Assembly: GCF_047675955.1 (NCBI RefSeq)
Contig: NC_132904.1
Coordinates: forward strand, 63,545,435-63,609,434
Direction: 5' to 3'
DNA from: Chlorocebus sabaeus
Lineage: Eukaryota > Chordata > Mammalia > Primates > Cercopithecidae
Length of the DNA stretch: 64,000 nucleotides
Shown here: piece by piece, positions 37,801-50,700 of the stretch
Position numbering within the stretch: position 1 is the stretch's first letter
Layout of the letters: each line of letters starts with the position of its first letter
The notes under the pieces: generated by a model
The model's database searches: none
Told to the model about the DNA's origin: nothing
The model's input: the letters and a program-made list of their open reading frames with translations, nothing else
Position numbers and translations under genes: made by a program

Positions 37801-39676
37801 AGTATCTACCGTTCAAAACTGGAAAAAGCTATCTGAGAAACTGCTTTATGTTCTGTTAATTCATCTCACAGAGTTACATCTTTCCCTTCAATTAGCCTTT
37901 CGCTAAGGCTGTTCTTGTGGAATTGGCAAAGGGATATTTGGAAGCCCATAGAGGGCTATGGTGAAAAAGGAAATATCTTCCGTTCAAAACTGGAAAGAAG
38001 CTTTCTGAGAAACTGCTCTGTGTTCTGTTAATTCATCTCACAGAGTTACATCTTTCCCTTCAGGAAGTCTTTCGCTAAGGCTGTTCTTGTGGAATTGGCA
38101 AAGGAATATTTGGAAGCCCTTAGAGGTCTATGGTGAAAAAGGAAAAGTCTTCCGTTCAAAACTGGAAAGAATCTTTCTGAGAAACTGCTCTGTGTTCTGT
38201 TAATTCATCTCACAGAGTTACATCTTTCCCTTCAAGAAGCCTTTCGCTAAGGCTGTTCTTGTGGAATTGGCAAAGGGAGATTTGGAAGCCCATAGAGGGC
38301 TATGGTGAAAAAGGAAATATCTTCCGTTCAAAACTAGAAAAGAGCTTTCTGAGAAACTGCTCTGTGTTCTGTTAATTCATCTCACAGAGTTACATCCCTC
38401 CCTTCAAGAAGCCTTTCGCTAAGGCTGTTCTTGTGGAATTGGCAATGTGATATTTGGAAGCCCATAGAGGGCTACGGTGAAAAAGGAAATATCTTCCGTT
38501 CAAAACTGGAAAGAATCTTTCTGAGAAACTGCTCTGTGTTCTGTTAATTCATCTCACAGAGTTACATCTTTCCCTTCAATTATCCTTTCGCTAAGTGTGT
38601 TATTGTGGAATTGGCAAAGGGATATTTGGAAGCCCATAGAGGGCTATGGTGAAAAAGTAAATATCTTCCTTTCAAAACTGGAAAGAAGCTTTCTGAGAAA
38701 CTGCTCTGTGTTCTGTTAATTCATCTCACAGAGTTACATCTCTCCCTTCAAGAAGCCTTTCGTTAAGGCTGTTCTTGTGGAATTGGCAAAGGGATATTTG
38801 GAAGCCCATAGAGGGCTATGGTGAAAAAGGAAATATCTTCCGTTCAAAACTGGAAAGAAGCTTTGTGAGAAACTGCTCTGTGATCTCTTAATTCATCTCA
38901 CAGAGTTACATCTTTCCCTTCAATTACCCTTTGGATAAGGGTGTTCTGGTGGAATTGGCAAAGGGATATTTGGAAGCCCATAGAGGGCTACGGTGAAAAA
39001 GGAAATATCTTCCGTTCAAAACTGGAAAGAAGCTTTCTGAGAAACTGCTCTGTGTTCTGTTAATTCATCTCACGGTGTTACATCTTTCCCTTCAAGAAGC
39101 CTTTCGCTAATGCTGTTCTTGTGGAATTGGCAAAGGGATATTTGGAAGCCCATAGAGGGCTATGGTGAAAAAGGAAATATCTTCCGTTCAAAACTGGAAA
39201 GAAGCTTTCTGAGAAACTGCTCTGTGTTCTGTTAATTCATCTCACAGAGTTACATCTTTCCCTTCAAGAAGCCTTTCGCTAAGGCTGTTCTTGTGGAATT
39301 AGCAAAGGGATATTTGGAAGCCCATAGAGGGCTATGGTGAAAAAGGAAATATCTTCCGTTCAAAACTGGAAAGAAGCTTTCTGAGAAACTGCTCTGTGTT
39401 CTGTTAATTCATCTCACAGAGTTACATCTTTCCCTTCAAGAAGCCTTTCGCTAGGGCTGTTCTTGTGGAATTGGCAATGTGATATTTGAAAGCCCATAGA
39501 GGGTTATGGTGAAAAAGGAAATATCTTCCGTTCAAATGTGGAAAGAAGCTTTCTGAGAAACTGCTCTGTGTTCTGTTAATTCATCTCACAGAGTTACATC
39601 TTTCCCTTCAAGAAGCCTTTCGCTAAGGCTGTTCTTGTGGAATTGAAAAAGGGATATTTGGAAGCCCATAGAGGGC
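34866..39676 (+). repeat. Zone B, HOR copy B3 (28 monomers)
   Basis: This is a full copy, including the five monomers missing from B2 (37614-38472). It is offset by 3952 bp from B2 in the first part. It ends with the AAATGTGG monomer at 39505, which here continues into GGAATTGAAAAAGGG and a GATGATG box instead of the AGAACGC monomer that closes B1 and B2. Its last 11 monomers (37786 onward) are also the start of zone C copy C1. B3 is therefore the point where the C-type unit was built. Confidence 0.87.
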
Positions 39677-42600
39677 GATGATGAAAAAGGAAATATCTTC
39701 CGTTCTAAACTGGAAAGAAGATTTCTGAGAAACTGCTCTGCGTTCTGTTAATTCATCTCACAGAGTTATATCTTTCCCTTCAATTACCTTTCGCTAAGGC
39801 TGTTCTTGTGGAATTGGAAAAGGGATATTTGGAAGCCCATAGAGGGCTATGGTGTAAAAGGAAATATCTTCCGTTCAAAACTGGAAAGAACCTATCTGCG
39901 AACCTGCTCTGTGTTCTTTTAACTCATCTCACAGAGTTACATCTTTCCTTTCAAGAAGCCTTTCGCTAAGGCTGTTCTTGTGGAAGTGGCAAAGAGATAT
40001 TTGGAAGCCCATAGAAGTCTATGGTGAAAAAATAAATGTCTTCCGTTCAAAACAAGAAAGAATCTTTCTGAGAAACTGCTCTGTGTTCTGTTAATTCATC
40101 TCACAGAGTTACATCTTTCCCTTCCAGAAGCCTTTTGCTAAGGCTGTTCTTGAGGAATTGGCAAAGGGATATTTGGAAGCCCATAGAGGGCTACGGTGGA
40201 AAAGGAAATATCTTCCGTTCAAAACTGGAAAGAAGCTTTCTGAGAAACTGCTCTCTGTTCTGTTAATTCATCTCACAGAGTTACATCTTTCCCTCCAAGA
40301 AGTCTTTCGCTAAGGCTGTTCTTGTGGAATTGGCAAAGGGATATTTGGAAGCCCATAGAGGGCTATGGTGAAAAAGGAAATATCTGCCATTCAAAACTGG
40401 AAAGAAGCTTTCTGAGGAACTGCTCTGTGTTATGTTAATTCATCTCACAGAGTTACATCTTTCCCTTCAAGAAGCCTTTCGCTAAGGCTGTTCTTGTGGA
40501 ATTGGCAAAGGGATATTTGGAAGCCCATAGAGGGCTATGGTGAAAAAGGAAATATCTTCCGTTCAAAACAGGAAAGAAGAATTCTGAGAAACTGCTCTGT
40601 GTTCTGTTAATTCATCTCACGGAGTTACATCTCTCCCTTCAAGAAGCCTTTCGCTAAGGCTGTTCTTGTGGAATTGGCAAAGGGATATTTGGAAGCCCAT
40701 ACAGGGAGATGGTGAAATAGGAAATATCTTCCGTTCAAAACTGGAAAGAAGCTTTCTGAGAAACTGCTCTGTGTTCTGTTAATTCATCTCACAGAGTTAT
40801 ATCCTTCCCTTCAATTAGCCTTTCGCTAAGGCTGTTCTTGTGGAATTGGCAAAGGATATTTGGAAGCCCATAGAGGTCTATGGTGAAAAAGTAAATATCT
40901 TCCGTTCAAAACTGGAAAGAAGCTTTCTGAGGAACTGCTCTGTGTTCTGTTAAGTCATCTCACAGAGTTACATCTCTCCCTTCAAAAAGCCTTTCGCTAA
41001 GGCTGTTCTTGTGGAATTGGCAAAGGGATATTTGGAAGCCCATAGAGGGCTACGGTGAAAAAGGAAATATCTTCCGTTCAAAACTGTAAAGAATCTTTCT
41101 GAGAAACTGCTCTGTGTTGTGTTAATTCATCTCACAGAGTTACATCTTTGCCTTCAATTATCCTTTCGCTAAGTGTGTTATTGTGGAATTGGCAAAGGGA
41201 TATTTGGAAGCCCATAGAGGGCTATGGTGAAAAAGTAAATATCTTCCTTTCAAAACTGGAAAGAAGCTTTCTGAGAAACTGCTCTGTGTTCTGTTAATTC
41301 ATCTCACAGAGTTACGTCTCTCCCTTCAAGAAGCCTTTCGTTAAGGCTGTTCTTGTGGAATTGGCAAAGGGATATTTGGAAGCCCATAGAGGGCTATGGT
41401 GAAAAAAGGAAATATCTTCCGTTCAAAACTGGAAAGAAGCTTTGTGAGAAACTGCTCTGTGATCTCTTAATTCATCTCACAGAGTTACATCTTTCCCTTC
41501 AATTACCCTTTGGATAAGGGTGTTCTGGTGGAATTGGCAAAGGAATATTTGGAAGCCCATAGAGGGCTATGGTGAAAAAGGAAATATCTTCCGTTCAAAA
41601 CTGGAAAGAAGCTTTCTGAGAAACTGCTCTGAGTTTTGTTAATTCATCTCACAGAGTTACATCTTTCCCTTCAAGAAGCCTCTCGCTAAGGCTGTTGTTT
41701 TGGAATTGAAAAAGGGATATTTGGAAGCCCATAGAGGGCTATGGTGAAAAAGGAAATATCTTCCGTTCAACACTGGAAAGAAGCTTTCTGAGAAACTGCT
41801 CTGTGTTCTGTTAATTCATCTCACAGAGTTACATCTTTCCCTTCAAGAAGCCTTTCGCTAAGGCTGTTCCTGTGGAATTGGCAAAGGGATATTTGGAAGC
41901 CCATAGAGGGCTATGGTGAAAAAGGAAATATCTTCCGTTCAAAACTGGAAAGAAGCTTTCTGAGAAACTGCACTGTGATCTCTTAATTCATCTCACAGAG
42001 TTACCTCTTTCCCTTCAAGAAGCCTTTCGCTAAGGCTGTTCTTGTGGAATTGGCAAAGGGATATTTGGAAGCCCATAGAGGTCTATGGGAAAAAGGAAAT
42101 ATCTTCCGTTCAAAACTGGAAAGAAGCTTTCTGAGAAACTGCTCTGTGTTCTGTTAATTCATCTCACAGAGTTACATCTTTCCCTTCAAGAAGCCTTTCG
42201 CTAAGGCTGTTCTTGTGGAATTGGCAAAGGGATATTTGGAAGCCCATAGAGGGCTACGGTGAAAAAGGAAATATCTTCCGTTCAAAACTGGAAAGAATCT
42301 TTCTGAGAAACTGCTCTGTGTTCTGTTAATTCATCTCACAGAGTTACATCTTTCCCTTCAAGAAGCCTTTCACTAGGCCTGTTCTTGTGGAATTGGCAAT
42401 GTGATATTTGGAAGCACATAGAGGGCTATGGTGAAAAAGGAAATATCTTCCGTTAAAATCTGGAAAGAAGCTTTCTGAGAAACTGTTCTGTGTTCTGTTA
42501 ATTCATCTCACAGAGTTACATCTTTCCCTTCAAGAAGCCTCTCGCTAAGGCTGTTGTTTTAGAATTGAAAAAGGGATATTTGGAAGCCCATAGAGGGCTA

Positions 42601-42771
42601 TGGTTAAAAAAGGAAATATCTTCGGTTCAACACTGGAAAGAAGCTTTCTGAGAAACTGCTCTGTGTTCTGTTAATTCATCTCACAGAGTTACATCTTTCC
42701 CTTCAAGAAGCCTTTCGCTAAGGCTGTTCCTGTGGAATTGGCAAAGGGATATTTGGAAGCCCATAGAGGGC
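37786..42771 (+). repeat. Zone C, HOR copy C1 (29 monomers, 4986 bp)
   Basis: This is the first member of a near-perfect tandem pair. It starts at the GAGAAAGG/GTATCTACC monomer and runs through the B3 end segment. It then passes a C-specific series: GATGATG (39677), GTGTAAAAGG/CTATCTGCG (39848), AAATAAATGTC/AACAAG (40020), GACCTCC-free CCTCCAAGAAG (40192), ATCTGCC (40364), EcoRI-bearing GAAGAATTC (40536), GTGAAATAGG (40708), CTGTAAAG (41051) and GAGTTTTGTT (41568). It closes with zone A-like monomers: CCTCTCGC, TTCAACAC, CTGCACTGTG, TATGGG, and GGTTAAAAAAGG at 42599. Confidence 0.9.
40579..40584. other. EcoRI site GAATTC at the HindIII position (C1)
   Basis: The usual AAGAAGCTTTCTG is changed to AAGAAGAATTCTG. 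HindIII is lost and EcoRI is gained at nearly the same place. The same change is present in C2 at 45565. It marks the 40536-40707 monomer. Confidence 0.95.
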
Positions 42772-45700
42772 TATGGTGAGAAAGGAAGTATCTACCGTTC
42801 AAAACTGGAAAAAGCTATCTGAGAAACTGCTTTATGTTCTGTTAATTCATCTCACAGAGTTACATCTTTCCCTTCAATTAGCCTTTCGCTAAGGCTGTTC
42901 TTGTGGAATTGGCAAAGGGATATTTGGAAGCCCATAGAGGGCTATGGTGAAAAAGGAAATATCTTCCGTTCAAAACTGGAAAGAAGCTTTCTGAGAAACT
43001 GCTCTGTGTTCTGTTAATTCATCTCACAGAGTTACCTCTTTCCCTTCAGGAAGTCTTTCGCTAAGGCTGTTCTTGTGGAATTGGCAAAGGAATATTTGGA
43101 AGCCCTTAGAGGTCTATGGTGAAAAAGGAAAAGTCTTCCGTTCAAAACTGGAAAGAATCTTTCTGAGAAACTGCTCTGTGTTCTGTTAATTCATCTCACA
43201 GAGTTACATCTTTCCCTTCAAGAAGCCTTTCGCTAAGGCTGTTCTTGTGGAATTGGCAAAGGGAGATTTGGAAGCCCATAGAGGGCTATGGTGAAAAAGG
43301 AAATATCTTCCGTTCAAAACTAGAAAAGAGCTTTCTGAGAAACTGCTCTGTGTTCTGTTAATTCATCTCACAGAGTTACATCCCTCCCTTCAAGAAGCCT
43401 TTCGCTAAGGCTGTTCTTGTGGAATTGGCAATGTGATATTTGGAAGCCCATAGAGGGCTACGGTGAAAAAGGAAATATCTTCCGTTCAAAACTGGAAAGA
43501 ATCTTTCTGAGAAACTGCTCTGTGTTCTGTTAATTCATCTCACAGAGTTACATCTTTCCCTTCAATTATCCTTTCGCTAAGTGTGTTATTGTGGAATTGG
43601 CAAAGGGATATTTGGAAGCCCATAGAGGGCTATGGTGAAAAAGTAAATATCTTCCTTTCAAAACTGGAAAGAAGCTTTCTGAGAAACTGCTCTGTGTTCT
43701 GTTAATTCATCTCACAGAGTTACATCTCTCCCTTCAAGAAGCCTTTCGTTAAGGCTGTTCTTGTGGAATTGGCAAAGGGATATTTGGAAGCCCATAGAGG
43801 GCTATGGTGAAAAAGGAAATATCTTCCGTTCAAAACTGGAAAGAAGCTTTGTGAGAAACTGCTCTGTGATCTCTTAATTCATCTCACAGAGTTACATCTT
43901 TCCCTTCAATTACCCTTTGGATAAGGGTGTTCTGGTGGAATTGGCAAAGGGATATTTGGAAGCCCATAGAGGGCTACGGTGAAAAAGGAAATATCTTCCG
44001 TTCAAAACTGGAAAGAAGCTTTCTGAGAAACTGCTCTGTGTTCTGTTAATTCATCTCACGGTGTTACATCTTTCCCTTCAAGAAGCCTTTCGCTAATGCT
44101 GTTCTTGTGGAATTGGCAAAGGGATATTTGGAAGCCCATAGAGGGCTATGGTGAAAAAGGAAATATCTTCCGTTCAAAACTGGAAAGAAGCTTTCTGAGA
44201 AACTGCTCTGTGTTCTGTTAATTCATCTCACAGAGTTACATCTTTCCCTTCAAGAAGCCTTTCGCTAAGGCTGTTCTTGTGGAATTAGCAAAGGGATATT
44301 TGGAAGCCCATAGAGGGCTATGGTGAAAAAGGAAATATCTTCCGTTCAAAACTGGAAAGAAGCTTTCTGAGAAACTGCTCTGTGTTCTGTTAATTCATCT
44401 CACAGAGTTACATCTTTCCCTTCAAGAAGCCTTTCGCTAGGGCTGTTCTTGTGGAATTGGCAATGTGATATTTGAAAGCCCATAGAGGGTTATGGTGAAA
44501 AAGGAAATATCTTCCGTTCAAATGTGGAAAGAAGCTTTCTGAGAAACTGCTCTGTGTTCTGTTAATTCATCTCACAGAGTTACATCTTTCCCTTCAAGAA
44601 GCCTTTCGCTAAGGCTGTTCTTGTGGAATTGAAAAAGGGATATTTGGAAGCCCATAGAGGGCGATGATGAAAAAGGAAATATCTTCCGTTCTAAACTGGA
44701 AAGAAGATTTCTGAGAAACTGCTCTGCGTTCTGTTAATTCATCTCACAGAGTTATATCTTTCCCTTCAATTACCTTTCGCTAAGGCTGTTCTTGTGGAAT
44801 TGGAAAAGGGATATTTGGAAGCCCATAGAGGGCTATGGTGTAAAAGGAAATATCTTCCGTTCAAAACTGGAAAGAACCTATCTGCGAACCTGCTCTGTGT
44901 TCTTTTAACTCATCTCACAGAGTTACATCTTTCCTTTCAAGAAGCCTTTCGCTAAGGCTGTTCTTGTGGAAGTGGCAAAGAGATATTTGGAAGCCCATAG
45001 AAGTCTATGGTGAAAAAATAAATGTCTTCCGTTCAAAACAAGAAAGAATCTTTCTGAGAAACTGCTCTGTGTTCTGTTAATTCATCTCACAGAGTTACAT
45101 CTTTCCCTTCCAGAAGCCTTTTGCTAAGGCTGTTCTTGAGGAATTGGCAAAGGGATATTTGGAAGCCCATAGAGGGCTACGGTGAAAAAGGAAATATCTT
45201 CCGTTCAAAACTGGAAAGAAGCTTTCTGAGAAACTGCTCTGTGTTCTGTTAATTCATCTCACAGAGTTACATCTTTCCCTCCAAGAAGTCTTTCGCTAAG
45301 GCTGTTCTTGTGGAATTGGCAAAGGGATATTTGGAAGCCCATAGAGGGCTACGGTGAAAAAGGAAATATCTGCCGTTCAAAACTGGAAAGAAGCTTTCTG
45401 AGGAACTGCTCTGTGTTATGTTAATTCATCTCACAGAGTTACATCTTTCCCTTCAAGAAGCCTTTCGCTAAGGCTGTTCTTGTGGAATTGGCAAAGGGAT
45501 ATTTGGAAGCCCATAGAGGGCTATGGTGAAAAAGGAAATATCTTCCGTTCAAAACAGGAAAGAAGAATTCTGAGAAACTGCTCTGTGTTCTGTTAATTCA
45601 TCTCACGGAGTTACATCTCTCCCTTCAAGAAGCCTTTCGCTAAGGCTGTTCTTGTGGAATTGGCAAAGGGATATTTGGAAGCCCATACAGGGAGATGGTG

Positions 45701-47757
45701 AAATAGGAAATATCTTCCGTTCAAAACTGGAAAGAAGCTTTCTGAGAAACTGCTCTGTGTTCTGTTAATTCATCTCACAGAGTTATATCCTTCCCTTCAA
45801 TTAGCCTTTCGCTAAGGCTGTTCTTGTGGAATTGGCAAAGGCTATTTGGAAGCCCATAGAGGTCTATGGTGAAAAAGTAAATATCTTCCGTTCAAAACTG
45901 GAAAGAAGCTTTCTGAGGAACTGCTCTGTGTTCTGTTAAGTCATCTCACAGAGTTACATCTCTCCCTTCAAAAAGCCTTTCGCTAAGGCTGTTCTTGTGG
46001 AATTGGCAAAGGGATATTTGGAAGCCCATAGAGGGCTACGGTGAAAAAGGAAATATCTTCCGTTCAAAACTGTAAAGAATCTTTCTGAGAAACTGCTCTG
46101 TGTTGTGTTAATTCATCTCACAGAGTTACATCTTTGCCTTCAATTATCCTTTCGCTAAGTGTGTTATTGTGGAATTGGCAAAGGGATATTTGGAAGCCCA
46201 TAGAGGGCTATGGTGAAAAAGTAAATATCTTCCTTTCAAAACTGGAAAGAAGCTTTCTGAGAAACTGCTCTGTGTTCTGTTAATTCATCTCACAGAGTTA
46301 CGTCTCTCCCTTCAAGAAGCCTTTCGTTAAGGCTGTTCTTGTGGAATTGGCAAAGGGATATTTGGAAGCCCATAGAGGGCTATGGTGAAAAAAGGAAATA
46401 TCTTCCGTTCAAAACTGGAAAGAAGCTTTGTGAGAAACTGCTCTGTGATCTCTTAATTCATCTCACAGAGTTACATCTTTCCCTTCAATTACCCTTTGGA
46501 TAAGGGTGTTCTGGTGGAATTGGCAAAGGAATATTTGGAAGCCCATAGAGGGCTATGGTGAAAAAGGAAATATCTTCCGTTCAAAACTGGAAAGAAGCTT
46601 TCTGAGAAACTGCTCTGAGTTTTGTTAATTCATCTCACAGAGTTACATCTTTCCCTTCAAGAAGCCTCTCGCTAAGGCTGTTGTTTTGGAATTGAAAAAG
46701 GGATATTTGGAAGCCCATAGAGGGCTATGGTGAAAAAGGAAATATCTTCCGTTCAACACTGGAAAGAAGCTTTCTGAGAAACTGCTCTGTGTTCTGTTAA
46801 TTCATCTCACAGAGTTACATCTTTCCCTTCAAGAAGCCTTTCGCTAAGGCTGTTCCTGTGGAATTGGCAAAGGGATATTTGGAAGCCCATAGAGGGCTAT
46901 GGTGAAAAAGGAAATATCTTCCGTTCAAAACTGGAAAGAAGCTTTCTGAGAAACTGCACTGTGATCTCTTAATTCATCTCACAGAGTTACCTCTTTCCCT
47001 TCAAGAAGCCTTTCGCTAAGGCTGTTCTTGTGGAATTGGCAAAGGGATATTTGGAAGCCCATAGAGGTCTATGGGAAAAAGGAAATATCTTCCGTTCAAA
47101 ACTGGAAAGAAGCTTTCTGAGAAACTGCTCTGTGTTCTGTTAATTCATCTCACAGAGTTACATCTTTCCCTTCAAGAAGCCTTTCGCTAAGGCTGTTCTT
47201 GTGGAATTGGCAAAGGGATATTTGGAAGCCCATAGAGGGCTACGGTGAAAAAGGAAATATCTTCCGTTCAAAACTGGAAAGAATCTTTCTGAGAAACTGC
47301 TCTGTGTTCTGTTAATTCATCTCACAGAGTTACATCTTTCCCTTCAAGAAGCCTTTCACTAGGCCTGTTCTTGTGGAATTGGCAATGTGATATTTGGAAG
47401 CACATAGAGGGCTATGGTGAAAAAGGAAATATCTTCCGTTAAAATCTGGAAAGAAGCTTTCTGAGAAACTGTTCTGTGTTCTGTTAATTCATCTCACAGA
47501 GTTACATCTTTCCCTTCAAGAAGCCTCTCGCTAAGGCTGTTGTTTTAGAATTGAAAAAGGGATATTTGGAAGCCCATAGAGGGCTATGGTTAAAAAAGGA
47601 AATATCTTCGGTTCAACACTGGAAAGATGCTTTCTGAGAAACTGCTCTGTGTTCTGTTAATTCATCTCACAGAGTTACATCTTTCCCTTCAAGAAGCCTT
47701 TCGCTAAGGCTGTTCCTGTGGAATTGGCAAAGGGATATTTGGAAGCCCCTAGAGGGC
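42772..47757 (+). repeat. Zone C, HOR copy C2 (29 monomers, 4986 bp)
   Basis: Every marker in C1 recurs exactly 4986 bp later, for example GATGATG at 39677 and 44663, GAATTC at 40579 and 45565, and TTAAAAAAGG at 42604 and 47590. By eye I noticed fewer than a dozen single-base differences. Examples are GTTACATC/GTTACCTC at 38048/43034, GTGGAAAAGG/GTGAAAAAGG at ~40195/45181, AAAGGATATT/AAAGGCTATT at ~40853/45838, and GAAGCTTTC/GATGCTTTC at ~42643/47628. This is the most homogeneous large repeat in the window and probably the most recent duplication. Confidence 0.92.
45565..45570. other. EcoRI site GAATTC at the HindIII position (C2)
   Basis: This is the duplicate of the site at 40579, 4986 bp away, in the corresponding monomer of the second 29-mer. 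Confidence 0.95.
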
Positions 47758-50700
47758 TATGGTGAAAAAGGAAATATCTTCCGTTCAAAACTGGAAAGAA
47801 GCTTTCTGAGAAACTGCTCTGTGATCTCTTAATTCATCTCACAGAGTTACATTTTTCCCTTCAATTACCCTTTGGATTAGGCTGTTCTGGTGGAATTGGC
47901 AAAGGAAAATTTGAAGCCCTTAGAGGGCTATGGTGAAAAAGGAAATATCTTCCGTTCAAAACTGGAAAGAAGCTTTCTGAGAAACTGCTCTGTGTTCTGT
48001 TAATTCATCTCACAGAGTTACATCTTTCCCTTCAAGAAGACTTTCGCTAAGGCTGTTCTTGTGGAATTGGCAAAGGGATATTTGGAAGCCCATAGAACGC
48101 TTTGGTGAAAAAGGAAATATCTTCCGTTCAAAACAGGAAAGAAGCTTTCTGAGAAAGTGCTCTGTGTTCTGCTAATTCATCTCACAGAGTTACATCTTTC
48201 CCTTCAAGAAACCTTTCGCTAAGGCTGTTCTTGTGGAATTGGCAAAGGGATATTTGGAAGCCCATAGAGGGCTATGGTGAAAAAGGAAATATCTTCCGTT
48301 CCAAACTGGAAAGAAGCTTTCTGAGAAACTGCTCTGTGTTCTGTTAATTCATCTCACAGAGTTACATCTTTCCCTTCAGGAAGTCTTTCTCTAAGGCTGT
48401 TCTAGTGGAATTGGCAAAGGAATATTTGGAAGCCCATAGAGGTCTATGGTGAAAAAGGAAAAGTCTTCCGTTCAAAACTGGAAAGAATCTTTCTGAGAAA
48501 CTGCTCTGTGTTCTGTTAATTCATCTCACAGAGTTACATCTTTCCCTTCAAGAAGACTTTCGCTAAGGCTGTTCTTGTGGAATTGGCAAAGGGAGATTTG
48601 GAAGCCCATAGAGGGCTATGGTGAAAAAGGAAATATCTTCCGTTCAAAACAAGAAAAGAGCTTTCTGAGAAACTGCTCTGTGTTCTGTTAATTCATCTCA
48701 CAGAGTTACATCCCTCCCTTCAAGAAGCCTTTCGCTAAGGCTGTTCTTGTGGAATTGGCAATGTGATATTTGGAAGCCCATAGAGGGCTACGGTGAAAAA
48801 GGAAATATCTTCCGTTCAAACTGGAAAGAATCTTTCTGAGAAACTGCTCTGTGTTCTGTTAATTCATCTCACAGAGTTACATCTTTCCCTTCAATTATCC
48901 TTTCGCTAAGTGTGTTATTGTGGAATTGGCAAAGGGATATTTGGAAGCCCATAGAGGGCTATGGTGAAAAAGTAAATGTCTTCCTTTCAAAACTGGAAAG
49001 AAGCTTTCTGAGAAACTGCTCTGTGTTCTGTTAATTCATCTCACAGAGTTACATCTCTCCCTTCAAGAAGCCTTTCGTTAAGGCTGTTCTTGTGGAATTG
49101 GCACAGGGATATTTGGAAGCCCATAGAGGGCTATGGTGAAAAAGGAAATATCTTCCGTTCAAAACTGGAAAGAAGCTTTGTGAGAAACTGCTCTGTGATC
49201 TCTTAATTCATCTCACAGAGTTACATCTTTCCCTTCAATTACCCTTTGGATAAGGGTGTTCTGGTGGAATTGGCAAAGGAATATTTGGAAGCCCATTGAG
49301 GGCTATGGTGAAAAAGGAAATATCTTCCGTTCAAAACTGGAAAGAAGCTTTCTGAGAAACTGCTCTGAGTTTTGTTAATTCATCTCACAGAGTTACATCT
49401 TTCCCTTCAAGAAGCCTTTCGCTAAGGCTGTTCTTGTGGAATTGGCAAAGGGATATTTGGAAGCCCATAGAGGTCTATGGGAAAAAGGGAATATCTTCCG
49501 TTCAAAACTGGAAAGAAGCTTTCTGAGAAACTGCTCTGTGTTCTGTTAATTCATCTCACAGAGTTACATCTTTCCCTTCAAGAAGCCTTTCGCTAAGGCT
49601 GTTCTTGTGGAATTGGCAAAGGGATATTTGGAAGCCCATAGAGGGCTACGGTGAAAAAGGAAATATCTTCCGTTCAAAACTGGAAAGAAGCTTTCTGAGA
49701 AACTGCTCTGTGTTCTGTTAATTCATCTCACAGTGTTACATCTTTCCCTTCAAGAAGCCTTTCGCTAAGGCTGTTCTTGTGGAATTGGCAAAGGGATATT
49801 TGGAAGCCCATAGAGGGCTATGGTGAAAAAGGAAATATCTTCCGTTCAAAACTGGAAAGAAGCTTTCTGAGAAACTGCTCTGTGTTCTGTTAATTCATCT
49901 CACAGAGTTACATCTTTCCCTTCAAGAAGCCTTTCGCTAAGGCTGTTCTTGTGGAATTAGCAAAGGGATATTTGTAAGCCCATAGAGGGCTATGGTGAAA
50001 AAGGAAATATCTTCCGTTCAAAACTGGAAAGAAGCTTTCTGAGAAACTGCTCTGTGTTCTGTTAATTCATCTCACAGAGTTACATCTTTCCCTTCAAGAA
50101 GCCTTTCGCTAGGGCTGTTCTTGTGGAATTGACAATGTGATATTTGAAAGCCCATAGAGGGTTATGGTGAAAAAGGAAATATCTTCCGTTCAAATGTGGA
50201 AAGAAGCTTTCTGAGAAACTGCTCTGTGTTCTGTTAATTCATCTCACAGAGTTACATCTTTCCCTTCAAGAAGCCTTTCGCTAAGGCTGTTCTTGTGGAA
50301 TTGAAAATGGGATATTTGGAAGCCCATAGAGGGCGATGATGAAAAAGGAAATATCTTCCGTTCTAAACTGGAAAGAAGATTTCTGAGAAACTGCTCTGCG
50401 TTCTGTTAATTCATCTCACAGAGTTATATCTTTTCCTTCAATTACCTTTCGCTAAGGCTGTTCTTGTGGAATTGGAAAAGGGATATTTGGAAGCCCATAG
50501 AGGGCTATGGTGTAAAAGGAAATATCTTCCGTTCAAAACTGGAAAGAACCTATCTGCGAAACTGCTCTGTGTTCTTTTAACTCATCTCACAGAGTTACAT
50601 CTTTCCCTTCAAGAAGCCTTTCGCTAAGGCTGTTCTTGTGGAAGTGGCAAAGAGATATTTGGAAGCCCATAGAACTCTATGGTGAAAAAGTAAATGTCTT

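Noticed and set aside
37786..47757. Assembly duplication as the reason for the 4986-bp tandem pair
   Set aside because: Several single-base differences between C1 and C2 argue for two real copies, but without read depth this is not fully excluded.
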